The notes under the pieces: generated by a model | Databases searched by the model: none | Told to the model about the DNA's origin: nothing | What the model saw: only the letters and a program-made list of their open reading frames with translations | Shown here: one piece after another, positions 1-5,515 of the stretch | Position numbering within the stretch: position 1 is the stretch's first letter | Layout: each line of letters begins with the position of its first letter | Made by a program: the position numbers and the translations under genes | NCBI GenBank assembly: GCA_020852775.1 | Contig: JADZAD010000183.1 | Coordinates: forward strand, 1 to 9,684 | DNA: 9,684 bases | Direction of reading: 5' to 3' | From: Anaerolineae bacterium | Lineage (GTDB): Bacteria; Chloroflexota; Anaerolineae; Aggregatilineales; UBA3940

Positions 1-2
1 CC

Positions 3-593
3 AAGAACTTTCGTAATTCGAGAGAGATACTCGATGCTGCTCGTGGCGTCATCGAAGCCTGCGAGTCCCTGAAGGAGGCCAGTGAATACGTTCCACCCAC
101 CAGTACGAATCGCACAGGTCTGATGAAGCCTGTCCTGACAGTGTGCGATTCCCCATATGACGAATTAGTCACTCTAACCTCTGAGATAGTTCGGTTATGT
201 CAGGGCGGCCTCTATCGGCCTGGTGACTTTGCTGTTCTTGCACGTACCGACAAACATCTCCAAGAGGTCGAATCCATACTGGCAGAACGCGATGTCCCTT
301 GTCGCCATTTCCGGTCAGATGAATTCGAAGTTCTCGAAAACTACGTCAAACTGATTACTATGCATTCTGCGAAAGGGCTCGAGTTCCCTGCTGTCATGCT
401 CCTGGGTGTCAATGAAGGCGTCATTCCCTTTAACAATCCCGATGAAGAACAGTTAGATCAGGACCGCAAACTTCTTTATGTCGGAATGACACGCGCCGCA
501 GACCGGCTCTACATATATCACTCCAAGGGCCAGACCTCGCGCTTTCTGCATGACATCCAAGAAGGAACCTGCATAACCCGCAAAGCGTATTAG
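3..593 (+). CDS. UvrD/Rep-family (SF1A) DNA helicase, C-terminal part, 5' end outside window
   Basis: The reading frame is open from base 3, so the ATG at 123 is internal and the gene enters from the left; 196 residues are visible. Seen, in window residue numbers: the NFRNSREIL segment (2-10) of the second RecA-like domain; a short strand ending LARTD (79-83); motif V, LITMHSAKGLEF (117-128); and motif VI, RKLLYVGMTRA (155-165), with the arginine finger at R164. These are diagnostic of UvrD/Rep/PcrA helicases, which use ATP to move 3'-5' on single-stranded DNA. The protein stops about 27 residues after motif VI, without the long tail of classical UvrD. That suits the shorter UvrD-like helicases, some of which carry an N-terminal NERD nuclease-related domain, but the N-terminus cannot be seen. 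G+C is near 50 %, lower than the genes that follow. The family call is secure; the cellular role (repair, defence or other) is not. Confidence 0.93.
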   Translation, partial: KNFRNSREILDAARGVIEACESLKEASEYVPPTSTNRTGLMKPVLTVCDSPYDELVTLTSEIVRLCQGGLYRPGDFAVLARTDKHLQEVESILAERDVPCRHFRSDEFEVLENYVKLITMHSAKGLEFPAVMLLGVNEGVIPFNNPDEEQLDQDRKLLYVGMTRAADRLYIYHSKGQTSRFLHDIQEGTCITRKAY

Positions 594-598
594 AGCAA

Positions 599-656
599 GA
601 GACTCATGCCTCCGCGCGATCTATCGAGTACGATTTCATACAGGGGCATGAGTCTT
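599..656. terminator. Long inverted repeat between converging genes, possible bidirectional terminator
   Basis: Bases 600-610 (AGACTCATGCC) are perfectly complementary to 645-655 (GGCATGAGTCT). The stem extends through a T-G wobble (611/644) and a C-G pair (612/643), with a further G-T wobble at 599/656. The ~30-base loop holds a mini-hairpin, ATCG-AGTA-CGAT (623-634). It lies between the helicase stop (593) and the nucleoside hydrolase stop (682), as expected for a shared terminator. Neither side has a strong T-tract, so it may instead be an mRNA 3'-end stabiliser or a repeat-element remnant. Confidence 0.45.
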
Positions 657-681
657 ACATTACGTTGAACAACTGACGTAT

Positions 682-1620
682 CTACCGGTACTTCCCGATC
701 CGCTCCTTGAACAGCGCCTCGATGCGTGGGCCGTCCACACCCAGGATCACATCGACCGCCGGGGTCTCCGGGCCGAAGGGACGCTGATCGACGGCGGTGA
801 TGCCGCGCAGCGGGCCTTCAGCCTCGACGATCACCGGCATCCGGCGGACGCGGTACAAACCCGGATCGACCACGTAGGCCACTGCATGCAGGTCAGGGAT
901 GCCGATCGCGCCGCCGGGGAGCGCCTGCGCGTCGCGGTAGCACGGGTAGATCGCACTGATGAAGTCGCTGACCGGGGTCTTCAGCGCCGCGATCTCTTCA
1001 AAGAGCGCGGGTAGCGCGAAGTAGTCCCAGGTCACGTCCAGCCCGGCCATCACCATCGGCCAGCCCGCCTCGAACACGATCTTCGCCGCGTGTGGATCGT
1101 TAAAGATGTTGGCCTCCGCCACCGCGCTGGCGTTGCCGCCCCGGTAAGCGGAACCGCCCATCACCACCACCTGCTTCACGTTCTGCACGAGGCGCGGCTC
1201 CAGGCGCAGGGCCAGCGCGATGTTGGTAAACGGGCCGATCGGCACCAGCGTCACCTCACCGGGGTGCGCCATCACCATCTCGATGATGAATTCGGCGGCC
1301 CGCTTCGCAATCGGCCTACCCTTCGGCTGCGGCAGGTGATCGCCCATGTTGCCAAGGCGATCCTCGCCGTGGCCCGGCCAGCCCATCTCACGGCGGCGCG
1401 GCAGCAGCAGCGGGCGATCCGCCCCGGCCACGACCGGGATATCCGGGCGGCCCGCCGTCTCCACTACGCGGATCGCGTTCAGTGCGGTATCGGCTTTGAG
1501 GCCACCGCCGAACACCGTAGTGAGCCCCAGCACTTCCAACTCCGGGGATTGCAGGGCGAAGAACATCGCCATGATGTCATCCACACCGGGGTCGGTATCG
1601 ATAATGATCTTCTCAGGCAT
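682..1620 (-). CDS. Inosine/uridine-preferring nucleoside hydrolase family protein
   Basis: 312 residues, the normal family length (about 310-330). The family hydrolyses the N-glycosidic bond of ribonucleosides to give free base and ribose, usually in the cytosol for salvage. Seen: the Ca2+/ribose-binding motif DTDPGVDD (8-15), HGEDRLG (84-90), VPIGPFTN (126-133), VVMGG (152-156), AEANIFNDPHAA (168-179, family form AEFNxxxDPEAA) and GLDVTW (193-198). The C-terminal Ca2+-ligand region reads IPDLHAVAY (241-249): the aspartate (D243) is kept, but the usual preceding catalytic histidine is Pro242. Also, the GN that binds ribose near residue 39 reads GG. Substrate preference therefore cannot be assigned and could differ from inosine or uridine. 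I chose the ATG at 1620 because AAGGAGG lies 9 bases upstream; a GTG at 1641 would put that site inside the gene. It is the last gene of a four-gene minus-strand run, 39 bases after the SDR gene before it. Confidence 0.9.
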   Translation of the reverse strand: MPEKIIIDTDPGVDDIMAMFFALQSPELEVLGLTTVFGGGLKADTALNAIRVVETAGRPDIPVVAGADRPLLLPRRREMGWPGHGEDRLGNMGDHLPQPKGRPIAKRAAEFIIEMVMAHPGEVTLVPIGPFTNIALALRLEPRLVQNVKQVVVMGGSAYRGGNASAVAEANIFNDPHAAKIVFEAGWPMVMAGLDVTWDYFALPALFEEIAALKTPVSDFISAIYPCYRDAQALPGGAIGIPDLHAVAYVVDPGLYRVRRMPVIVEAEGPLRGITAVDQRPFGPETPAVDVILGVDGPRIEALFKERIGKYR

Positions 1621-1629
1621 GTGAACAGT

Positions 1630-1636
1630 CCTCCTT
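1630..1636 (-). promoter_or_regulatory. Shine-Dalgarno site of the nucleoside hydrolase gene
   Basis: AAGGAGG on the minus strand, 9 bases before the ATG at 1620. It decides that start over the upstream in-frame GTG at 1641. Confidence 0.8.
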
Positions 1637-1659
1637 GTCACACACCATTATAGGGCCAT

Positions 1660-2559
1660 TCACGCCAGTTGCCCCTCCGGCATGATGATCCCGCACAACC
1701 GCTCCGAGAGCGCCCACAGCCGGGCGGCCTCAGCCGGGCGCTGTGCGATGCGGCTGGGGCGGCATGGGCGGCAGGCATTCCAGTAGACCGCGTCCGGGTC
1801 TTCCAGCGTCGGAGCACTGGCGAGATGGATGATAGTCTGCGCGGCCTGCTCCGGGCTGACGCCGCCCGCGGCCCGCCGTCCCCAGAACCAGTGTTCGAGC
1901 CCACTTGTCCCTTTCAGGCCGATCTGCGTATTGACCAGCCCGGGGTCAACCGCGTAGGCCCGGATGCGTGCCAGCCCCACCATCCGGCGGTTGAACTCCG
2001 CCGAGAAGAGCACATTCGCCAGCTTGGACTGCGTATAGGCTTTCAGGATGCCGTAGCCACGCCGGAACATCACGTCCTGCCAGTGTATGCGCGTCCGGAA
2101 GTGCGACCCCGAGCTGACGGTCAGCACCCGCCCCGCCTCCGCCCGCCCCAGCAGGGGCAGGAGCTCACCGGTAAGCAGGAACGCCGCGAGGTGGTTCACC
2201 GCGAACTGCATTTCGTAGCCGTCCTCGGTGGCGACGTACCAGCTTGAGACCGTCCCGGCGTTGTTGACCAGCACGTCGAGGTGATCCGCGCCCGCCGCAT
2301 GGAGCCGCTCACGGATGGCGGTGGCCAGCAAGCGCACCTGCCGCTGTGAGGCCAGGTCTGCAACGAGGTACGTGATCTGTGCCTGCGGATACGCCGAGAG
2401 CAGTACGCGCCGGGCCGCCTCGCAGCGGGCTTCCGAGCGCCCTACCCCGATCACAGTCGCGCCGCGCGCTGCCAGAGCCGTCAGCGCCGCCTGCCCGATC
2501 CCGGCGGTCGCGCCGGTGACGACAATGGTCTTCCCTGTCAAATCGGTAACGTTCTCCAT
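1660..2559 (-). CDS. SDR-family oxidoreductase, retinol-dehydrogenase-like
   Basis: 299 residues, a short-chain dehydrogenase/reductase with a Rossmann fold. Seen: the cofactor motif TGATAGIG (15-22), R41 at the end of the second strand (GVGRS, which usually favours NADP(H)), D68, NNAG (99-102), the structural N122, a catalytic serine in VSSGS (148-152), and the catalytic YTQSK (Y175, K179), then DPGLVNT (205-211). The C-terminal stretch around residues 258-290 (VYW..., AARLWALSERLCG) is the pattern of retinol-dehydrogenase/WWOX-like SDRs, which bacteria use on diverse carbonyl or alcohol substrates. Two cysteines in NACRPC (261-266) are of unknown significance. The ATG at 2559 has a GGAGGA site 5 bases upstream (2565-2570). 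It starts 22 bases after the stop of the preceding SDR gene and ends 39 bases before the nucleoside hydrolase, so co-transcription is likely. The family is secure; the substrate is unknown. Confidence 0.9.
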   Translation of the reverse strand: MENVTDLTGKTIVVTGATAGIGQAALTALAARGATVIGVGRSEARCEAARRVLLSAYPQAQITYLVADLASQRQVRLLATAIRERLHAAGADHLDVLVNNAGTVSSWYVATEDGYEMQFAVNHLAAFLLTGELLPLLGRAEAGRVLTVSSGSHFRTRIHWQDVMFRRGYGILKAYTQSKLANVLFSAEFNRRMVGLARIRAYAVDPGLVNTQIGLKGTSGLEHWFWGRRAAGGVSPEQAAQTIIHLASAPTLEDPDAVYWNACRPCRPSRIAQRPAEAARLWALSERLCGIIMPEGQLA

Positions 2560-2581
2560 GATAGTCCTCCACTTGTCTTAT

Positions 2582-3427
2582 TCAGCGGGTCGAGGGAGCA
2601 AGATCGGGGCTGTGCTGCCGGGCTGCCAGCACAGGCGCAGCCTGTTTCTGTGACTGACGCCAGCGCCGCTCGATCAGCGCGGCGAGGATCTGCGGTGGAA
2701 CCATTCCGCCAGCCACACGCAGCACCTGGTTGATCAGCCCGGGTATGCAGATCGCGCGCCCGCGCAGCGCATCCTCGATCGCCCGCGCGGCAACCTCTCC
2801 CGTGTTCATCGTCGTCAGCCGCCCCGGCAGGCCCTGTGCGTCGATCAGGCTGATCACCAGCGGCGTGGAGGGCATCCCGGCGGGGCACAGGGCCGTCACC
2901 GTGGCATCGGCCTCGCGCAGTTCACGGTTCAAAGCCAGCGACCAGTCGAGCAGGAAGCGTTTCGAGGAGGCGTAGACCGCCTTGAGCGGCATCGGGTAGA
3001 AGGCCGCAAGGCTGGCCACATTGAGGATATGCAGCGGGCGCGTCCGGTCGCGGCGCGACAGGGCATGTCGCGTCGTCTCAACCGTCGATTCAATATTGAG
3101 GCGTAAGATAGTATGCAGGTCATCGAGCGTTCGCTCGACGAACGGGCCTTCGAAGTCAATACCGGCCACGTTGCACAGGAAGTGAAAGCGCAGCCCCAGC
3201 CGGTCGATGGCCTGCCACAGCTCAGTACGTGCCTGTGGGTCGGTCAGGTTAGCTGCCCGGTAGAGCACTGTGACGCCAAACTGCCGCTCAAGGCCAGCCA
3301 CCAGCGGCGCTAACGCCTGCTCTGATACATCCGTCAGAAAGAGGTCCCAGCCCCGCGCGGCACATTCTGCTGCCAGCGCCTTGCCCAGCCCGCCGGTTGC
3401 CCCGGTAATCAGTACGGTGCTTCTCAA
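2582..3427 (-). CDS. SDR-family oxidoreductase (NAD-type, classical)
   Basis: 281 residues from the chosen start. Seen: TGATGGLG (8-15), D33 at the end of the second strand (LTDVSE, usually NAD(H)-preferring), NVAG (86-89, in place of NNAG), N111, S139, and catalytic YASSK (Y152, K156), followed by CPAGMPST (181-188) where many SDRs have PG. A basic, proline-containing tail after about residue 240 resembles that of other 260-290-residue bacterial SDRs of unknown substrate. I prefer the TTG at 3427: GGAGGG lies 7 bases upstream and translation then begins right at the first Rossmann strand (MRSTVLITGA). The alternative ATGs at 3448 and 3442 have no ribosome-binding site, and the GGAGGG would fall inside the gene. 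It lies second in the four-gene run, 117 bases after the acetyltransferase stop and 22 bases before the next SDR. Having two SDRs with different predicted cofactor preference side by side suggests consecutive redox steps, but this is inference. Confidence 0.88.
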   Translation of the reverse strand: MRSTVLITGATGGLGKALAAECAARGWDLFLTDVSEQALAPLVAGLERQFGVTVLYRAANLTDPQARTELWQAIDRLGLRFHFLCNVAGIDFEGPFVERTLDDLHTILRLNIESTVETTRHALSRRDRTRPLHILNVASLAAFYPMPLKAVYASSKRFLLDWSLALNRELREADATVTALCPAGMPSTPLVISLIDAQGLPGRLTTMNTGEVAARAIEDALRGRAICIPGLINQVLRVAGGMVPPQILAALIERRWRQSQKQAAPVLAARQHSPDLAPSTR

Positions 3428-3434
3428 CGTTGAA

Positions 3435-3440
3435 CCCTCC
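3435..3440 (-). promoter_or_regulatory. Shine-Dalgarno site supporting a TTG start
   Basis: GGAGGG on the minus strand, 7 bases before the TTG at 3427. No comparable site precedes the two in-frame ATG codons at 3448 and 3442, so this site decides the start of the SDR gene. Confidence 0.6.
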
Positions 3441-3544
3441 ATTACCATACCGTGTTATCTGAACACAGTATGCCACGCGGGAGGGATCAGCCGGATCAGC
3501 CGGAGGCCACATCCGGGGGCCCATTGGCGGGCCCAGCGGGGGTA

Positions 3545-4681
3545 TCAGCCCTGTGCAGGCGGCTCCTCGGAGTGGGGTGGACGTAACCGCGCAATCAGTT
3601 GATTCCACAGGACATGCAGCCGGGGCAGCGTGAGGAAGTCGAGCACAGCCAGCAGCTTCAGCCGCGGCACGGCGCGCAGATGGATGAAGCGCCGCGGCAG
3701 CGGCTGCCACTCGTTCTTGTAGCTTTCTACGCCGCGCAGTAGGTCCAGCTCACGGAAGCCACGCTCGAAATAGCTCCGGATCATGTGCATCGAGAGCAGC
3801 TTGCCGGGCCCGTACTTGTAGTAGTCGCCGTCAAAGCCCATGCGCCAGCCCTCGTGCCGTCCGCCCATATTGAAGCCGTGGTTGAAGGCAACCGGCTGCT
3901 CGCCGAGGTAGAGCAGATCGATCTCGACCCAGTCACGCCCCTGCGTCAGGTCGAAGAGGGCCCGGGCGAAGGCCCGCTCCTCTTCGGTCGCATACAGGTA
4001 GGCATAGCGGCTCTTCGCGTTGAGCGCGAACATCGCCTCGAAGTGCTCCCAGCGCAAGTCCGGCCCGCAGAACACCCGATAAGAGAGTTCTCCCACCTTG
4101 CTGATGGCTTTCAACTGTTTCCGGAGATACCCGGTCAGAGGATGCGGGAGCTGATCGTAGTACGCCTGCCAGTCGGTGAGGATCGGCAGGTAGTAATGCA
4201 CATCGTCGATAATGTAGGTGCCACAGCCCGCGGCGCGGAAGGCAGAGGCAAGTTCGCGGCCCTCGAAGCCCTCCGCCGGAATTTCCATGATCTGCAGCAC
4301 GTCCCAGTCCCGGCGATTGACCAGATAGCGGCAGATATCCCGGAGCACCTCGACGTACGGCTCACGCAGCAGGAAGCCCGCCACGTCGATGTCCGGGTAT
4401 CCCAGCATGACGACCTCGCGGAAGACTCGTCCGTACTTGGGCTTGGTGATGATCATCAGGGGCGCAACCGCCTCGAGACGCCCATCACGGCGAGCGGTGA
4501 TGATGCGCAGGTCGTTCCCCGCCTGATGGTGCTTCCACCACGCGAACTGCCACTCCCATGTCAGGAACATCTCCCGGCAGCCGCTCTCTTCAAGCAGGCT
4601 CGTCCAGTCAGCGCACAGCGCCTCGAACCCCGCCGTATCCATGATCACCTGAAACACCAGGCCTTCCACGCTGGGCCGCAT
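3545..4681 (-). CDS. CelD/BcsL-like acetyltransferase (GNAT fold, Acetyltransf_6 type)
   Basis: 378 residues from the preferred start. Seen: the N-terminal signature of this family, MFLTWEWQFAWWKHH (38-52), then a strand ending in EAVAPLMI (70-77). The C-terminal GNAT-like half holds LLYLGEQPVAFNHGF (256-270), FDGDYYKYGPGKLL (283-296), MHMIRSYFERGFRELDLL (298-315) and YKNEW (321-325). Proteins of this type are soluble acyl-CoA-dependent N-acyltransferases linked to polysaccharide, cell-wall or antibiotic modification, and some resemble FemX-type aminoacyltransferases. The acceptor here cannot be read from sequence. The ATG at 4681 is preferred because a TACAAT -10 element at 4725-4730 would start the RNA near 4718, leaving a normal leader with purine-rich AAAGGCGGGGGA before it. 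The ATG at 4705 would add 8 residues but leave almost no leader. It is first in the minus-strand run with two SDRs and a nucleoside hydrolase. Confidence 0.85.
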   Translation of the reverse strand: MRPSVEGLVFQVIMDTAGFEALCADWTSLLEESGCREMFLTWEWQFAWWKHHQAGNDLRIITARRDGRLEAVAPLMIITKPKYGRVFREVVMLGYPDIDVAGFLLREPYVEVLRDICRYLVNRRDWDVLQIMEIPAEGFEGRELASAFRAAGCGTYIIDDVHYYLPILTDWQAYYDQLPHPLTGYLRKQLKAISKVGELSYRVFCGPDLRWEHFEAMFALNAKSRYAYLYATEEERAFARALFDLTQGRDWVEIDLLYLGEQPVAFNHGFNMGGRHEGWRMGFDGDYYKYGPGKLLSMHMIRSYFERGFRELDLLRGVESYKNEWQPLPRRFIHLRAVPRLKLLAVLDFLTLPRLHVLWNQLIARLRPPHSEEPPAQG

Positions 4682-4724
4682 CGTCCCCCGCCTTTCCGGG
4701 CACATCAGTAAATCTCATACCCTC

Positions 4725-4730
4725 ATTGTA
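4725..4730 (-). promoter_or_regulatory. Candidate -10 element for the acetyltransferase operon
   Basis: Minus-strand TACAAT (5 of 6 matches to TATAAT), 43 bases upstream of the ATG at 4681. No good -35 is visible at 16-18 bases; the best partial match, TTGCTC (4756-4761), is 25 bases away. It faces away from the usp-like promoter in the same 182-base divergent region. Confidence 0.4.
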
Positions 4731-4769
4731 GCCACACCCGGATTTGGCGCATCCTGAGCAAGCCGCTAA

Positions 4770-4820
4770 TCCTGACATAACCCTGATACCGGGTGCATTG
4801 GCCTTGACCCAATCCTGACA
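4770..4820 (+). promoter_or_regulatory. Candidate KdpE-type operator upstream of the usp-like gene
   Basis: CCTGACA (4771-4777) and CCTGATAC (4782-4789) form a direct repeat with an exact 11-base period, and a third box AATCCTGACA sits at 4811-4820. Eleven-base tandem half-sites are the usual binding pattern of OmpR/PhoB-family regulators. The same arrangement occurs before kimA (5379-5430). A fourth, less similar copy, ATCCTGAGCA, lies at 4751-4760, 18 bases before the first box. The site is seen in sequence; assignment to the neighbouring KdpE-like regulator is inference. Confidence 0.5.
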
Positions 4821-4830
4821 GGGTCGGGAG

Positions 4831-4836
4831 TACAGT
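4831..4836 (+). promoter_or_regulatory. Candidate -10 element for the usp-like gene
   Basis: TACAGT begins 20 bases after the start of the third CCTGA box. A TTGACC at 4804-4809 is 21 bases away, too far to be a normal -35, so the promoter is probably activator-dependent. The kimA promoter has TATACT at the equivalent distance (19 bases). Confidence 0.4.
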
Positions 4837-4887
4837 CAGAGAAGAGGCGCAACCACGAACAGAGCGCCTTCAGGGAAGACACACAGC

Positions 4888-5373
4888 ATGGACACTATTC
4901 TCGTACAACTGTCAGAACATGAATGGACAACACAGGCCCTGCATCTGGCCTGTGCAATCGGGCGCCATGCCGAGGCCCGCATCCATCTGCTCCGCCTGAT
5001 GCCTGTGCGGCACCTGAGTTATCTCGGCACGCCGCTGGGTGATACGCCCATTCCGACTGAGGAATGGCAGCGGCTCAAGGAGTACGGGCGGATTGCCGAA
5101 GAGTACGGGGTCGATATTCAACTCCATCCTATGCAGTGCGTCAGCACACTTGACGCGCTGGTTGACGCCGCCGAGCAGCTCGACGCAGATGTAGTCTTTG
5201 CCCATATCCCGGAGGCCGCGCTGCCCTTCTGGCGGCAGCTCCGGTTGTGGAAGCTGGAGCGCCGACTGAAGGCTTCCCGGCGGCAGTTGTTTACGCTTGA
5301 GCGCCCTCTGAATGCCACCCTGGAAGCACCATTTGTCAGCATCCGGCTGATCCACACGGAAGGCAGCAAGTAG
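4888..5373 (+). CDS. UspA-fold universal stress-like protein
   Basis: 161 residues, typical of a single-domain universal stress protein. The N-terminus TILVQLSEHEWTTQALHLA (3-21) is the first UspA strand and helix, followed by ARIHLLRLMPV (30-40) as strand two, a helix with EEWQRLKEYGRIAEEYG (58-74), and strand VDIQLHPM (75-82) leading to a helix and DADVVFAH (99-106). The usual ATP-binding signature after that strand (G-2x-G-9x-G-S/T) is absent; instead there is a basic segment with WRQLRLWKLERRLKASRR (115-132). It is therefore probably not a standard ATP-binding Usp and may act as a protein-protein regulator. AGGGA (4872-4876) lies 11 bases before the ATG. It is divergent from the acetyltransferase operon and co-oriented with kimA, and both have the same candidate operator. 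KdpD itself normally carries a UspA-like domain, so a partnership with the potassium system is plausible but unproven. Confidence 0.72.
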   Translation: MDTILVQLSEHEWTTQALHLACAIGRHAEARIHLLRLMPVRHLSYLGTPLGDTPIPTEEWQRLKEYGRIAEEYGVDIQLHPMQCVSTLDALVDAAEQLDADVVFAHIPEAALPFWRQLRLWKLERRLKASRRQLFTLERPLNATLEAPFVSIRLIHTEGSK

Positions 5374-5378
5374 GGGCA

Positions 5379-5430
5379 TCCTGACACTTTCCTGATACTG
5401 GCAGGAGAAACGCCACACACAATCCTGATA
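5379..5430 (+). promoter_or_regulatory. Candidate KdpE-type operator upstream of kimA
   Basis: CCTGACA (5380-5386) and CCTGATAC (5391-5398) are again exactly 11 bases apart, and AATCCTGATA follows at 5421-5430, 41 bases after the first box (40 in the usp-like promoter). The sequence between the boxes is not conserved between the two regions, which makes the boxes rather than a recent duplication the shared element. Confidence 0.52.
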
Positions 5431-5439
5431 CCTGCCTTA

Positions 5440-5445
5440 TATACT
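5440..5445 (+). promoter_or_regulatory. Candidate -10 element for kimA
   Basis: TATACT (within TTATATACTG), 19 bases after the start of the third CCTGA box. No -35 hexamer is visible at 17 bases upstream; the operator box occupies that place, as in PhoB-type class II activation. It predicts transcription starting near 5452 and a leader of about 60 bases. Confidence 0.45.
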
Positions 5446-5467
5446 GCCATCCGGCACAACGAACGTC

Positions 5468-5492
5468 GTACAGGCCCCGAAGCGGGCTGTAC
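5468..5492 (+). other. Hairpin in the kimA leader
   Basis: GTACAG (5468-5473) plus CCC (5475-5477) pair with GGG (5484-5486) plus CTGTAC (5487-5492), leaving one bulged G and a ~6-base loop. The right arm ends 8 bases before the ribosome-binding region (GTGGAG, 5501-5506). It could modulate translation or RNA stability. It is far too small to be a ydaO-type riboswitch. Confidence 0.35.
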
Positions 5493-5515
5493 ATGAGGAA
5501 GTGGAGACTGAGGCT

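Noticed and set aside
123..125. ATG as start of the helicase gene.
   Set aside because: The upstream in-frame sequence to base 3 contains the conserved NFRNSREIL segment of UvrD-type helicases, so the ATG is internal.
1090..1653. Long plus-strand open frames opposite the nucleoside hydrolase, SDRs and acetyltransferase (for example 1090-1653, 1669-2247, 3785-4711).
   Set aside because: They are antisense shadows of G+C-rich genes with clear family motifs; their translations are Arg/His/Pro-rich without recognisable domains.
3484..3501. Two tandem copies of GGATCAGCC in the acetyltransferase-SDR gap.
   Set aside because: Only two 9-base units in a G+C-rich spacer; no link to a known element.
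3517..3534. GGGCCC-6 nt-GGGCCC hairpin after the acetyltransferase gene, as a terminator.
   Set aside because: The stem is only 6 base pairs, no T-tract follows on the minus strand, and the next gene seems to belong to the same operon.
4804..4836. TTGACC (4804-4809) with TACAGT (4831-4836) as an ordinary sigma-70 promoter.
   Set aside because: The spacer is 21 bases, outside the normal 16-18; the operator box between them suggests activator dependence instead.
5374..5515. A ydaO-type c-di-AMP riboswitch upstream of kimA, as in B. subtilis.
   Set aside because: The gap is only 142 bases and largely taken by operator boxes and the -10; the predicted leader is ~60 bases, too short for this riboswitch, and its paired architecture is not visible.
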